Source of the DNA: Rhodospirillaceae bacterium
Lineage (GTDB): Bacteria > Pseudomonadota > Alphaproteobacteria > Rhodospirillales > UBA2165
Reading direction: 5' to 3'
Length of the DNA: 40,035 nucleotides
Assembly: GCA_018674495.1 (NCBI GenBank)
Contig: JABHAA010000023.1
Location: forward strand, 1-40,035
Made by a program: the position numbers and the translations under genes. This document shows, piece by piece, positions 26,476 to 34,972 of the stretch (position 1 is its first letter; every line of letters begins with the position of its first letter). The notes below the pieces were generated by a model. The model had not been told where the DNA came from, did not search any database, and saw only the letters and a program-made list of their open reading frames with translations.

Positions 26476-27129
26476 ATGGAAAATCTTCCCATCAATGGAT
26501 TGGATATCGGCGTCATCGCCGTTTTGTTCGTAGGCGCGTTGATCGGCCTTGCGGTCGGCTTCGTGCGCGGCGGATTGTTCGTGCTTTCCTGGCTGGGCGC
26601 CGCCATCGCCACCATCTTCGCCTTCCCGCTGGCCAGGCCCTATGCGCGCCAATATATCGACAACGAGCTGTTTGCTGATTTGGCCGGCGGCGCGATTTTG
26701 TTCGCGGTCACGCTGGTGATCTTGTTTTTGGTCTCTTCGCTGTTGGGTGGCTGGGTGCGCAACTCCCGCCTTAACGCGCTCGACCGATCGCTCGGCATGG
26801 TATCGGGGCTGGCCACCATGGCGCTCATATTGGCGGTTGCCTATATCGCCATGGAGCAGGTCTGGCCGCCGTCGAAGCAGCCGGGGTGGGTGCGGGACGC
26901 GCGCTCGATCCCGCTGATCAAGTCGGCGGCGCTATCGTTGAACGAAATACTGCCCGACGAATTCAAGCTGATGGGCAAAGCGGCGGTGGACGATGTTTCC
27001 GACAAGGCGCGGGATTTGCAGCGCTTTCAAAAGCTGGTGCGCCCGGCCAGCGAGGGTGAAACCAGCAACCAAGCGCCCGGCTACGACAAGCGGGCACGGC
27101 GCGCCCTTGATCGCATCATACCTCAGTGA
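26476..27129 (+). CDS. cvpA: CvpA family membrane protein
   Basis: An inner-membrane protein of the colicin V production family (217 aa from this start) with four predicted membrane segments, at about 8-28, 30-50, 65-90 and 105-125. A hydrophilic C-terminal tail rich in Lys/Arg and Asp follows. In E. coli cvpA neighbours purF and is linked to colicin V export and envelope tolerance; its molecular function is unresolved. The ATG at 26476 lies just after the radA stop. An in-frame GTG at 26467 would overlap radA and add three residues. The stop overlaps the purF start as GTGA. Confidence 0.85.
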   Translation: MENLPINGLDIGVIAVLFVGALIGLAVGFVRGGLFVLSWLGAAIATIFAFPLARPYARQYIDNELFADLAGGAILFAVTLVILFLVSSLLGGWVRNSRLNALDRSLGMVSGLATMALILAVAYIAMEQVWPPSKQPGWVRDARSIPLIKSAALSLNEILPDEFKLMGKAAVDDVSDKARDLQRFQKLVRPASEGETSNQAPGYDKRARRALDRIIPQ

Positions 27130-28601
27130 GCACCCATTTCCCTATGAGCACATCACCTTCCCTCTACGACGATGACCATTTCCACGATGAATGCGGCGTG
27201 TTCGGCGTGTTCGGCCACGAAGACGCGGCAGCGCACACGGCGCTGGGTCTGCATGCCCTGCAACACCGGGGCCAGGAAGCAGCCGGCATCGTCACCTGCG
27301 ACGGCACCCATTTTCACAACCACCGCTCGCTCGGGCTGGTCGGCGACAATTTCTCGTCGCAGACGGTAATCGAGCGCTTGCAAGGCCCCATGGCTATCGG
27401 CCACAATCGCTATTCGACCGCCGGCGAAACAGTGTTGCGCAACGTGCAGCCATTGTTCGCCGATTTCGAATTCGGCGGCCTGGCCATCGGCCACAACGGC
27501 AATCTGACCAACGCTTATTCCCTGCGCAAAAAATTGGTCCAGCGCGGCTGCATCTTCCAGTCGACTATGGACACCGAGATTATCGTCCACCTGATCGCCA
27601 TTTCCGAATATTCCACCGTCGTTGACCGCATGATCGATGCGCTGCGCCAGGTGGAAGGCGCCTATTCGCTGGTGGCGCTGACCAACGAAGGGCTGATCGG
27701 GGTACGCGATCCCATCGGCGTTCGTCCGCTGGTCCTCGGGCGCATCGATGGCGCTTATATTCTCGCCTCGGAAACCTGCGCCCTGGATATTATCGGCGCC
27801 GAGTTCGTGCGCAACGTGGACCCCGGCGAGATCATCGTCATCGACGGCGACGGCGTGCGCTCGATCAAGCCCTTTACCAAGCAACCGCAACGGTTTTGCA
27901 TTTTCGAATATATCTATTTCGCCCGCCCCGACAGCATGGTCGAGAACCGCAATGTCTATGACGTGCGCGTCAAGATCGGCGCCGAATTGGCGCGCGAGGC
28001 CCACGTGGATGCGGATGTGATCGTGCCGGTCCCCGATTCCGGGGTTCCCGCGGCAATCGGCTATGCCAGCGAAGTGGACGTGCCGTTCGAGTTGGGCATC
28101 ATCCGCAATCATTATGTTGGCCGCACCTTTATCGAGCCGGCGGACCAGATCCGCCATCTGGGGGTCAAGCTCAAGCACAACGCCAACCGCGGCCGGTTGG
28201 AGGGCAAGCGGGTGATCTTGGTGGACGATTCCATCGTACGCGGCACGACATCGGAGAAAATTGTCGAAATGGTGCGCGGCGCCGGCGCCGCCGAAGTGCA
28301 TATGCGCATTTCCTCGCCGCCAACCAGCAATTCCTGTTTCTACGGTATCGACACGCCGAAGCGGGAGGACCTATTGGCAGCGAACATGGATGTGGCTGCC
28401 ATGGCCCGCCATATCGGCGCCGATTCCCTGGCCTTCATCTCCATGGATGGGTTGTACCGGGCAGTCGGCGAGGAAGCACGCAACGGTGAGGACCGACTTT
28501 ACTGCGACGCCTGCTTCTCGGGCGATTATCCGATTGAGTTGACCGACCAGAACGGCGGCCCGATCCCGGCGCAATTATCACTTCTGACGGAGACCGACTG
28601 A
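27126..28601 (+). CDS. purF: Amidophosphoribosyltransferase PurF (Fe-S type)
   Basis: This is the first committed enzyme of purine synthesis, converting PRPP and glutamine to phosphoribosylamine (491 aa). The N-terminal glutaminase nucleophile is Cys23 (HDECGVFG), so a 22-residue propeptide must be removed, assuming the GTG start at 27126 that overlaps cvpA. An ATG at 27144 would shorten the propeptide. The PRPP loop is VILVDDSIVRGTT (about 362-374). Four cysteines, C258, C404, C460 and C463, sit where Bacillus-type PurF binds a 4Fe-4S cluster (RFCIFEY, NSCFYGID, YCDAC); E. coli PurF lacks this cluster. Confidence 0.95.
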   Translation: MSTHFPMSTSPSLYDDDHFHDECGVFGVFGHEDAAAHTALGLHALQHRGQEAAGIVTCDGTHFHNHRSLGLVGDNFSSQTVIERLQGPMAIGHNRYSTAGETVLRNVQPLFADFEFGGLAIGHNGNLTNAYSLRKKLVQRGCIFQSTMDTEIIVHLIAISEYSTVVDRMIDALRQVEGAYSLVALTNEGLIGVRDPIGVRPLVLGRIDGAYILASETCALDIIGAEFVRNVDPGEIIVIDGDGVRSIKPFTKQPQRFCIFEYIYFARPDSMVENRNVYDVRVKIGAELAREAHVDADVIVPVPDSGVPAAIGYASEVDVPFELGIIRNHYVGRTFIEPADQIRHLGVKLKHNANRGRLEGKRVILVDDSIVRGTTSEKIVEMVRGAGAAEVHMRISSPPTSNSCFYGIDTPKREDLLAANMDVAAMARHIGADSLAFISMDGLYRAVGEEARNGEDRLYCDACFSGDYPIELTDQNGGPIPAQLSLLTETD

Positions 28602-28603
28602 GC

Positions 28604-29347
28604 ATGGCAGACCAAGGCCCAAGTGGAATTTTAAAGGATCGCATTGCGCTGATTACCGGCGCATCCCGTGGCATCGGGGCGGCCATGGCCAAGCGCGTTG
28701 CCGCCGAGGGCGCCCATGTCATCTTGGTGGCCCGCACCCAGGGCGGGTTGGAAGAGGTCGACGACGCAATCCGCGCAGCCGGCGGCCAGGCCACCCTGAC
28801 GCCGCTGGATTTGGCCGATATGGACAAGATCGACCAGCTCGGCGCCGCCCTCTATGAGCGCTTCGGCCGGCTCGACATCGTTATCGGCAACGCCGGATTG
28901 CTCGGCACCATGGGCCCGATCACCCATCTGGAACCCAAGGTTTGGGAAGAGGTGATGACCGTCAACGTGTCCGCCAACTGGCGCATGATCCGCAGTTTCG
29001 ATCCCCTGCTCCGCCAATCGGATGCGGGGCGCGCGCTGTATTTTTCGTCTACCGCGGCCCGTGGCCCGCGCGCCTATTGGAGCGTCTATGCGGTATCCAA
29101 GGCGGCGCTGGAAATGACCGTAGGCATCTATGCCGAGGAAACCAAAAACACTCCAATCCGGGTCAATTTGTTCGATCCAGGCAAGACGCGTACCGTGATG
29201 CGCGCCGAAGCGGTGCCGGGCGAAGACCCGGACACGCTGAAAACACCGGAATTTGTCGCCGAACAGATCATCGAGCTGGTGGCGCCGTCCTGCACCATGC
29301 ATGGCGAGATCATCGAGGCGCTGGAGCCAGGAGAAACCCGAGACTAA
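28604..29347 (+). CDS. SDR-family NAD(P)-dependent oxidoreductase
   Basis: A short-chain dehydrogenase of 247 aa. It has the cofactor motif TGASRGIG (18-25), NAG at 96-98, and the catalytic Ser149, Tyr162 and Lys166. It resembles YciK-type oxidoreductases, which often follow purF in Alphaproteobacteria; the substrate is unknown. It starts 2 bases after the purF stop with GGAG upstream, so it is probably in the radA-cvpA-purF transcript. It is not FabG: that gene lies in the fab cluster, and the C-terminus here (HGEIIEALEPGETRD) differs. Confidence 0.88.
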   Translation: MADQGPSGILKDRIALITGASRGIGAAMAKRVAAEGAHVILVARTQGGLEEVDDAIRAAGGQATLTPLDLADMDKIDQLGAALYERFGRLDIVIGNAGLLGTMGPITHLEPKVWEEVMTVNVSANWRMIRSFDPLLRQSDAGRALYFSSTAARGPRAYWSVYAVSKAALEMTVGIYAEETKNTPIRVNLFDPGKTRTVMRAEAVPGEDPDTLKTPEFVAEQIIELVAPSCTMHGEIIEALEPGETRD

Positions 29348-29374
29348 CCGGGAGATTGTCCAGGAGACGAGGCG

Positions 29375-30049
29375 ATGAAGGAATGTTCGAAATCGATCAT
29401 GCGGCGGTTGCGCGATCCCAACTTCGCCAACCGCTATTTCGTCGGCAGCGGTCTCGATATTGGCGGCGCGCCTGATCCGTTGGGACTATATGTGGAATTG
29501 TTTCCGCGCCTGCGCGGTGTCGCCACCTTTGATAAAGAAGACGGCGATGCCCAGCATCTGGAAGGCATCGAAGACGGCTCCATGGAATTCGTTCATTCCA
29601 GCCATTGCCTGGAACATATGATCGATCCCGCCGAAGCGCTGACCAACTGGTTCCGCAGCGTCAAGGAAGGCGGTCATTTGATCGTCACCGTGCCGGACGA
29701 GGATATGTACGAACAGGGCCGCTTTCCGAGCACCTGGAACGGTGATCACAAGCATTCCTTCACAATCATGAAATCGAAATCCTGGTCGTCAAATTCGATC
29801 AACCTGTTGGACTTGATCCAGGCGCTTGGGCCGGCCGCCGAATTGGTGCGGCTCAACATTCTCGACGAAGGCTTCCGCCACACCCTGCCCCGCTTCGATC
29901 AGACCATGACCCCGATCGGAGAATGCGGCATCGAGTTCGTTATCCGGAAACGGACCGCAGAGGAATTGGAAGCGGGCGGACGCCATCCGCCGGCGGGCAT
30001 CGTCAGCCCCATGGAATCTTTCCTGCTGACCGGCTTCCAATTGGATTAA
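29375..30049 (+). CDS. Class I SAM-dependent methyltransferase-like protein
   Basis: A 224-aa cytoplasmic protein. A glycine-rich cofactor motif, GLDIGGAPDPLG (about 27-38), is followed by an acidic residue after the next strand (FDKEDGDAQ). The SSHCLEHMIDPAEAL segment (about 74-88) is a motif typical of class I methyltransferases. The region VPDEDMYEQGRFPSTWNGDHKH is common in methyltransferases of sugar or lipopolysaccharide clusters. The substrate cannot be read. It follows the SDR by 27 bases with AGGAG upstream, and converges on the Sel1 gene with a 4-base gap. Confidence 0.72.
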   Translation: MKECSKSIMRRLRDPNFANRYFVGSGLDIGGAPDPLGLYVELFPRLRGVATFDKEDGDAQHLEGIEDGSMEFVHSSHCLEHMIDPAEALTNWFRSVKEGGHLIVTVPDEDMYEQGRFPSTWNGDHKHSFTIMKSKSWSSNSINLLDLIQALGPAAELVRLNILDEGFRHTLPRFDQTMTPIGECGIEFVIRKRTAEELEAGGRHPPAGIVSPMESFLLTGFQLD

Positions 30050-30053
30050 ACCC

Positions 30054-30821
30054 TTATCGCTTGGGCTTTTTTTGCCCCATCGCACGCAGCCGTCGTTCGG
30101 CTTTTTGGCGTTGCAGCCGGCTGATACGGGCGGTGATTTTTTGCAGCTCTTTTTCGGGATCGATGTCGCCCCGATAGCCCATGGCTTTTTTCCGCTGGCG
30201 GTTGGCGAGCGAGAACCAGACAAAGGCTTCGCCAACATCGATGTCGATCCCCCAGCCTTTCTGGTACATGGCGCCGAGCACGCTTTGCGCCCCTCCATGC
30301 CCCTGGAGCCCGGCTTTTCTGAACCAATCGGCGGCAGTGCGGAAATCGTTGTCGACGCCGCGCCCATCGAAATAGAGGACACCGAGGGCATACTGCGCTT
30401 CGGCGTTGGCGCCCCTGACGGCGGCGGTGCGATAATATTGCGCCGCCCGTCCGTAATTCTGGCGCACTCCCGATCCGGCCGCATAGAGCCGCCCGGCGGC
30501 CACCTGGGCGTCTGAGTGCCCTTGCGCTGCGGCCCAGCCAAGCCATTTTGCAGCAATAGCCGGACTAGTCGTGCCGGCCAGCCCGTCCCGGTAGATGATG
30601 CCGACCTGGTATTGGGCGCCGGCGCCGCCCGATTCGGCCTCGGGCCGCAAGGTTTCGAGCCTTTCCGCGTGAACCGCCTGAACCAGGTCAACTGGTTCTA
30701 AAAGTAAGCCGGCGAACAGGAACCAGCCAAAAAATGTGGCAATCACCAGCACCAGCGGTGCTGCCACGATCTTCCATCTGTTGGGGATGGCGCGCCATAT
30801 GACGATCAGCCAAAATCGCAT
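30054..30821 (-). CDS. Sel1-repeat (SLR) membrane-anchored protein
   Basis: A 255-aa protein with one N-terminal membrane segment (about residues 18-36). Several Sel1-like repeats follow (A-x-x-x-L-G/A-x-x-Y-x-x-G, for example AQYALGVLYFDGRGV and AQSVLGAMYQKGWGI), roughly residues 60-205. The C-terminus is basic (KKPKR). Sel1 repeats serve as protein-interaction scaffolds, so a periplasmic adaptor role is plausible, but no partner is indicated. I set the start at ATG 30821 (MRFWLIVIWRA); the frame stays open for another 37 codons upstream but looks non-coding. The small lipoprotein gene lies 29 bases upstream. Confidence 0.78.
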   Translation of the reverse strand: MRFWLIVIWRAIPNRWKIVAAPLVLVIATFFGWFLFAGLLLEPVDLVQAVHAERLETLRPEAESGGAGAQYQVGIIYRDGLAGTTSPAIAAKWLGWAAAQGHSDAQVAAGRLYAAGSGVRQNYGRAAQYYRTAAVRGANAEAQYALGVLYFDGRGVDNDFRTAADWFRKAGLQGHGGAQSVLGAMYQKGWGIDIDVGEAFVWFSLANRQRKKAMGYRGDIDPEKELQKITARISRLQRQKAERRLRAMGQKKPKR

Positions 30822-30850
30822 AATTGAAGCCGGCGGGGCTGGCCGACGGC

Positions 30851-31201
30851 CTAGCGCGGCGGCGGCGCGGAGGCCGGAATATGACCGACGCTGGGCTGGC
30901 TCTCGCCGTGCGGCGCCGGCACCGTGTAACAATTCACCCGGCCCAAGGTCCGATAACAGAACACCTCATCCTGAACGCCGACCTCGTCTTCCTCGCAATA
31001 AGTCAGGCCGATATTTTTGCGCACCGTCGAACAATTCTTGCCGGTGGCAAATGACACATAGTGATCAGCAAGGGTCTTGTCGGTGCCTATCACGGTAAGG
31101 CCCTCGAGGCCGGCCAAAGGCGGCACCGCGCCCGGCGCGCTGGCAACCGCCGTGCACCCGGCCAGCACCGTCAACACCATAAGCAATGGCAAAATCCGCA
31201 A
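30851..31201 (-). CDS. Small predicted lipoprotein of unknown function
   Basis: A 116-aa protein I do not recognise. A short signal peptide ends in a lipobox, L13-A14-G15-C16, so Cys16 would be lipidated. The mature part has four further cysteines (NCST, YCEE, FCYR, NCYT) that could form two disulfides, and ends in a proline-rich tail. Translation would start at TTG 31201, supported by GGAG nine bases upstream and by the absence of any other start before the lipobox. An inverted repeat lies immediately upstream (31217-31253). It probably shares a transcript with the Sel1 gene. Confidence 0.7.
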   Translation of the reverse strand: MRILPLLMVLTVLAGCTAVASAPGAVPPLAGLEGLTVIGTDKTLADHYVSFATGKNCSTVRKNIGLTYCEEDEVGVQDEVFCYRTLGRVNCYTVPAPHGESQPSVGHIPASAPPPR

Positions 31202-31216
31202 GCGCCCAACTCCGTT

Positions 31217-31253
31217 ATTGCAGCCGTGGCGCAGAGCATGGCGCTACGGCAAT
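31217..31253 (-). repeat. Imperfect inverted repeat in the leader of the small lipoprotein gene
   Basis: GCCGT (31223-31227) pairs with ACGGC (31246-31250), and GCGC (31229-31232) with GCGC (31241-31244). One mismatch separates the stems, and an 8-base loop closes them. ATTG at 31217 and CAAT at the far end add possible outer pairs with a two-base bulge. It ends 15 bases before the lipoprotein start codon. It could be an operator or an RNA stem controlling the TTG start. Confidence 0.5.
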
Positions 31254-31490
31254 TATTGAACTTTACTATAGGCGTATCTTATTTAAGAAGGAATTAATGA
31301 ATTAATTTAATTATTTCAATGTGTTATGGAATTTTCAAACGCCGATCCCAATGGCTTGTCAGGATCAGCTCCGGCTACTCTGGCAAAGCCGGGCGGCTCG
31401 GCTTGCCAGGAGGGGCGGCGGGGCGCTACAAGGTGGCCGGCGGTACTACGCGAATTCATCACCATTAACGCAAAAAAGAGCCGGTTGGAT

Positions 31491-31519
31491 TTGCCATGTC
31501 CCATGCGCCGGGCTATTTT
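31491..31519 (+). promoter_or_regulatory. Predicted sigma-70 promoter for the AncM-like/bamB/der genes
   Basis: TTGCCA (31491-31496), a 17-base spacer and TATTTT (31514-31519). It uses the same -35 hexamer as the rpsF promoter. Transcription would start near 31526, about 58 bases before the ATG at 31584. Confidence 0.4.
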
Positions 31520-31583
31520 AGCGCGCATTTTTAAGGCCTTGCGTCGGCGTAGCCTAAGCGAGACCAGAACCCAAGGAACCCAC

Positions 31584-32249
31584 ATGGCCGAACGCGATCT
31601 GGAACAGGACAGTCTATTCAAAGAAATAGATGAGGATCTGCGCCAGGAACATTACGCCAAGCTTTGGAAGAAGTACGGCTCCATCATCATCGCCATCGCC
31701 GTTCTGTTCGTCGCGGGCGTTGGCGGCCAACAGGCGTGGAACGCCTATAGCCTCAACCAGCGCACCACAAGCAGCGCCCAGCTATCGGGCGCGCTCCGCG
31801 CCGTGGCCGCAGGCAAGACCGGCGAGGCCGACGCAATCCTGGCGAAACTGGCCGAAGACGGCAGCGCCGGCTACGCCCTCCTTGCGCGTTTCAATCAGGC
31901 CGCGTTGCTAGCCAAATCATCGGACACCGGCGCCGGCGCCGATGCCTATTTGAAATTATCCGCCGACACCGATATCGATCCCTTGTTTCGCGGCCTGGCG
32001 ACGGTGCTTTCGGTACTCCACGATTTGGACACGGGCGATGCCGGACAATTGACCGGACGCCTGGCGCCCTTGCTGGAAACGGCGAGCCCGTGGCGGCACA
32101 GCGCCAAGGAACTCACCGCTTTATTGGCGCGCAAATCGGGCGACATAAAGCGCGCCAAGGAATTGTTTCGAGAATTGACCGACGACGGCTCAGCGCCCCA
32201 GGGTATTCGGGCCCGGGCGGCAGAAATGTCGGCGATACTGGGCCGTTAG
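31584..32249 (+). CDS. AncM/YfgM-like TPR-fold membrane protein
   Basis: A 221-aa protein with a short cytoplasmic N-terminus (DEDLRQEHYAKLWKKYG), one membrane segment (about 31-48) and a periplasmic helical region (about 55-221) of tetratricopeptide type. In E. coli YfgM is an ancillary SecYEG/PpiD-associated protein encoded next to bamB, matching the order here. The start is ATG 31584, because the family begins with this hydrophilic segment; the frame is open upstream to 31326 but that part is arginine-rich and non-conserved in character. It is followed by bamB after 3 bases. Confidence 0.83.
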   Translation: MAERDLEQDSLFKEIDEDLRQEHYAKLWKKYGSIIIAIAVLFVAGVGGQQAWNAYSLNQRTTSSAQLSGALRAVAAGKTGEADAILAKLAEDGSAGYALLARFNQAALLAKSSDTGAGADAYLKLSADTDIDPLFRGLATVLSVLHDLDTGDAGQLTGRLAPLLETASPWRHSAKELTALLARKSGDIKRAKELFRELTDDGSAPQGIRARAAEMSAILGR

Positions 32250-32252
32250 AGA

Positions 32253-33590
32253 ATGAAATTGTTGCCATCAAATTCGGCCCACCGGGCGGCCTCGGTGCTG
32301 GTTCTGACGTTCGCCCTGGCCGCTTGCGATACCTTCCTCGGCGCGCCGGAAAAGCCGCCGCTGCCAGGTGAGCGCATCTCCATCCTTTTGCACCAACAAA
32401 CATTAAGCGCCGATGCCGCCGCCCAAAGCCAAAATATTCAACTGCCGGCGCCGCAGCCAAACGCATCCTGGCCACAGGCCGGCGGCTTTGCCAACCATGC
32501 CATGCACCATTTGCAGGTGGGTAAGGATTTGCAACGCGCCTGGACCGTTTCGGTGGGCGAAGGCAATACCGATTCTGAAAAAATCACATCGCAGCCAATC
32601 ATCGGTGGCGGCATGGCTTTTGTGATCGATTCCGAATCCCGGCTCGGCGCGTTCGATGCCAAGACCGGCGATGATCTCTGGGAAGTGGATCTGCCACCGG
32701 AAGAAGAGGATGACGGTTTCTTCGGCGGCGGTCTGGCCTATGAAGCGGGGCGCGTCTATGCCACCACCGGCTTCGGCGAGGTGATCGCACTGGAGGCCAA
32801 GACCGGCAAAATCTTTTGGCGGCGCAATCTGGCGGCGCCTATGCGCAGCGCCCCGACGGTGCGCGAAAACCGGGTCTATGCGGTGACCGCGACCAACAAG
32901 CTGTTTGCCCTCAACGGCGATACCGGCGAGACCATTTGGAGCCATTCCGGGATCGAGGAAGCCACCAACCTGCTCGGCGGCGGCAGCCCGGCGGTGGATG
33001 GCGGCGTCATTGTGGTGCCCTATTCGTCCGGCGAGGTGTTTGCCTTGCGCGTCGAAAACGGCCTGGAGCTTTGGAACGATTCGCTCAGCGACGCGCGCCG
33101 CGTGCAGGGCGCCATTTCAATTTCCGCCATCCGGGGCCGGTCGATCATCGACCGGGGGCTTGTGTTCGCGGTCTCAAATTCCGGGCTATTGGTGGCCATT
33201 AACCTGCGCACCGGGCGGCGCCTGTGGGACCGCAATGTGGGTAGCATCGAAAGCCCCTGGATCGCCGGCGACTATCTTTATGTATTGAGCGATGATTCTG
33301 AACTGATCGCCGTCAACCGCCGCAACGGCCAGATCAACTGGGTGACCGGTATGCCCCAGTGGGAAGACCCCGAAGACAAAGACGGACGTATCGACTGGAC
33401 CGGCCCGATCCTGGCCAGCGACCGGCTGATCCTGGCCAACACGCTGGGCGAAGCCTATGCGGTGTCACCCTACACCGGGCGTATCCTCGGCAAGGTGGAT
33501 GTCCCGGACGGGGTATCGATCACGCCGATCGTCGCCCAGAATACCCTTTACTTTCTGACCGACGACGCTGAGCTCGTCGCCTATCGATAG
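32253..33590 (+). CDS. bamB: Outer-membrane assembly lipoprotein BamB
   Basis: This is the beta-propeller lipoprotein of the BAM complex that inserts beta-barrel proteins, including LptD, into the outer membrane (445 aa). The lipobox is L22-A23-A24-C25, with Cys25 as the lipidated residue. PQQ-like propeller blades run from about residue 85 to the end, with repeated motifs such as [29 protein letters not shown] and [15 protein letters not shown]. coli BamB is 392 aa; the extra length is mostly at the N-terminus. The yfgM-bamB-der order is conserved with Gammaproteobacteria. The gene lies 8 bases before der. Confidence 0.92.
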   Translation: MKLLPSNSAHRAASVLVLTFALAACDTFLGAPEKPPLPGERISILLHQQTLSADAAAQSQNIQLPAPQPNASWPQAGGFANHAMHHLQVGKDLQRAWTVSVGEGNTDSEKITSQPIIGGGMAFVIDSESRLGAFDAKTGDDLWEVDLPPEEEDDGFFGGGLAYEAGRVYATTGFGEVIALEAKTGKIFWRRNLAAPMRSAPTVRENRVYAVTATNKLFALNGDTGETIWSHSGIEEATNLLGGGSPAVDGGVIVVPYSSGEVFALRVENGLELWNDSLSDARRVQGAISISAIRGRSIIDRGLVFAVSNSGLLVAINLRTGRRLWDRNVGSIESPWIAGDYLYVLSDDSELIAVNRRNGQINWVTGMPQWEDPEDKDGRIDWTGPILASDRLILANTLGEAYAVSPYTGRILGKVDVPDGVSITPIVAQNTLYFLTDDAELVAYR

Positions 33591-33598
33591 TTAGCCTC

Positions 33599-34969
33599 AT
33601 GGGCAAGCGCTTCACCATCGCCATCGTCGGGCGCCCCAATGTGGGCAAATCCACCCTCTTTAACCGGCTTGCCGGCAAGAAGCTGGCGATTGTCGATGAT
33701 ACCCCCGGCATCACCCGCGACCGGCGCGAGGGCGCGGGCCGGTTGGGCGATTTGGACCTGGATATATTCGACACCGCCGGCTTTGAAGAAGCCAATGACG
33801 ATTCCCTGGAAGCTCGCATGCGCGAGCAAACCAACCGCGCCGTCGGCGATGCGGATCTGGCCCTGTTCCTGATCGACGCCCGCGCCGGCGTCACGCCGCT
33901 GGATGAACATTTCGCCAATTGGCTGCGCAGCCAAGACCAGCCGGTGCTGCTCGTCGCCAACAAATATGAAGGTAAAACCGGCGAGGCCGGGCTATTGGAA
34001 GCCTTCGGCCTCGGACTTGGCGAGCCCATCGCATTGTCCGCCGAACACGGCGAGGGCCTGGCCGAGCTATATGGCGCCATCCAGCCCTTCGCCGACGCCT
34101 GGGCCTATGCGTCGGTGGCTGATGGGCTGGAAGACGCGGAGGCCGGAGACGATCCGGGACCGGCCATGCAATTGGCCATTGTCGGGCGCCCCAATGTGGG
34201 CAAATCCACCCTCCTCAACCGGCTGGTTGGCGAAGACCGCATGCTCACCGGACCGGAAGCAGGCATCACCCGCGATGCCATCGCCGTCGAATGGTCATTC
34301 GATGGCCGCCCCATAAGGCTGATCGATACCGCCGGGCTTCGCCGCCAGGCCCGGGTTACGGGCAAGGTGGAGAAACTGTCGACCACCGATTCCCTTCGCG
34401 CTATTCAATACGCCCAGCTTGTGGTCCTGGTGCTGGACGGCGACGTGATGCTGGAGCGTCAGGATCTGACCATCGCAAGGCGCGTCATCGACGAGGGCCG
34501 CGTGCTCATCATCGCCGTCAACAAATGGGACACGGTCAAAGACAAAAAAGCGCAACGGCAAAAATTGGAAGACCGGTTGGAAAAATCCCTACCGCAAGTC
34601 CGCGGCGTGCCAGTGGTCACATTTTCGGCGCTGACCGGAAAGGGCATCGGCAAATTGCTACCCACCGCGTTCCGCTTTTTCGATGTATGGAACCAGCGGG
34701 TGTCCACCTCCAAGCTCAATCGCTGGCTCGAAGATGTGGAGCAAATGCACCCGCCGCCGCTGGTACGCGGGCGGCGCATCCGGCTACGCTACATGACCCA
34801 GGCCAAGTCGCGGCCGCCTACCTTCGTTCTGTTTTCAAGCCGCGGCTCGGAAATCCCGGAAGACTACAAGCGCTATCTGATGAACGGCCTCCGCGACACG
34901 TTCGATCTGTCCGGCATCCCGTTGCGCCTCAATGTGCGCACCGGCAACAACCCCTACGTGGACGACTAA
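33599..34969 (+). CDS. der: Ribosome biogenesis GTPase Der (EngA)
   Basis: A tandem-GTPase protein needed for 50S subunit maturation (456 aa). G-domain 1 has GRPNVGKS at 11-18, DTPGITRD near 34-41 and DTAG at 58-61. Its G4 motif is NKYE at 121-124 instead of the usual NKxD. G-domain 2 has GRPNVGKS at 196-203, DTAG at 243-246 and a standard NKWD near 312. A C-terminal KH-like RNA-binding domain (about 355-450) ends in the RTGNNPY motif. The two P-loop regions are nearly identical at DNA level. It is the last gene of the run and converges on the dienelactone hydrolase gene. Confidence 0.96.
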   Translation: MGKRFTIAIVGRPNVGKSTLFNRLAGKKLAIVDDTPGITRDRREGAGRLGDLDLDIFDTAGFEEANDDSLEARMREQTNRAVGDADLALFLIDARAGVTPLDEHFANWLRSQDQPVLLVANKYEGKTGEAGLLEAFGLGLGEPIALSAEHGEGLAELYGAIQPFADAWAYASVADGLEDAEAGDDPGPAMQLAIVGRPNVGKSTLLNRLVGEDRMLTGPEAGITRDAIAVEWSFDGRPIRLIDTAGLRRQARVTGKVEKLSTTDSLRAIQYAQLVVLVLDGDVMLERQDLTIARRVIDEGRVLIIAVNKWDTVKDKKAQRQKLEDRLEKSLPQVRGVPVVTFSALTGKGIGKLLPTAFRFFDVWNQRVSTSKLNRWLEDVEQMHPPPLVRGRRIRLRYMTQAKSRPPTFVLFSSRGSEIPEDYKRYLMNGLRDTFDLSGIPLRLNVRTGNNPYVDD

Positions 34970-34972
34970 CTT

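Larger units (their letters stand above)
31202..31583. other. 382-bp divergent intergenic region
   Basis: This gap separates the minus-strand lipoprotein gene from the plus-strand AncM-like gene. It holds an inverted repeat (31217-31253), a TATAGT -10-like box on the minus strand at 31265-31270, and an AT-rich island at about 31256-31330 with repeated AATTAA. A plus-strand promoter candidate lies at 31491-31519. A GC-rich stretch follows the AT-rich island, and its short open frames look non-coding. I see no RNA gene. Confidence 0.6.

Noticed and set aside
27153..28301. Long 382-codon open frame antisense to purF
   Set aside because: purF is unmistakable on the other strand; GC-rich genes commonly leave long antisense frames, and this one shows no recognisable domain.
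30050..30075. Possible bidirectional terminator between the methyltransferase-like and Sel1 genes
   Set aside because: Only three G-C pairs can form before the T-run, and the T-run encodes lysines of the Sel1 protein tail.
31321..31521. 66-codon open frame before the AncM-like gene
   Set aside because: Arginine-rich translation, no ribosome-binding site, and part of a GC-rich non-coding stretch with several overlapping open frames.
33632..34210. DNA repeat of about 24 bp at the two P-loops of der
   Set aside because: Explained by the two homologous G-domains of Der; not a separate element.
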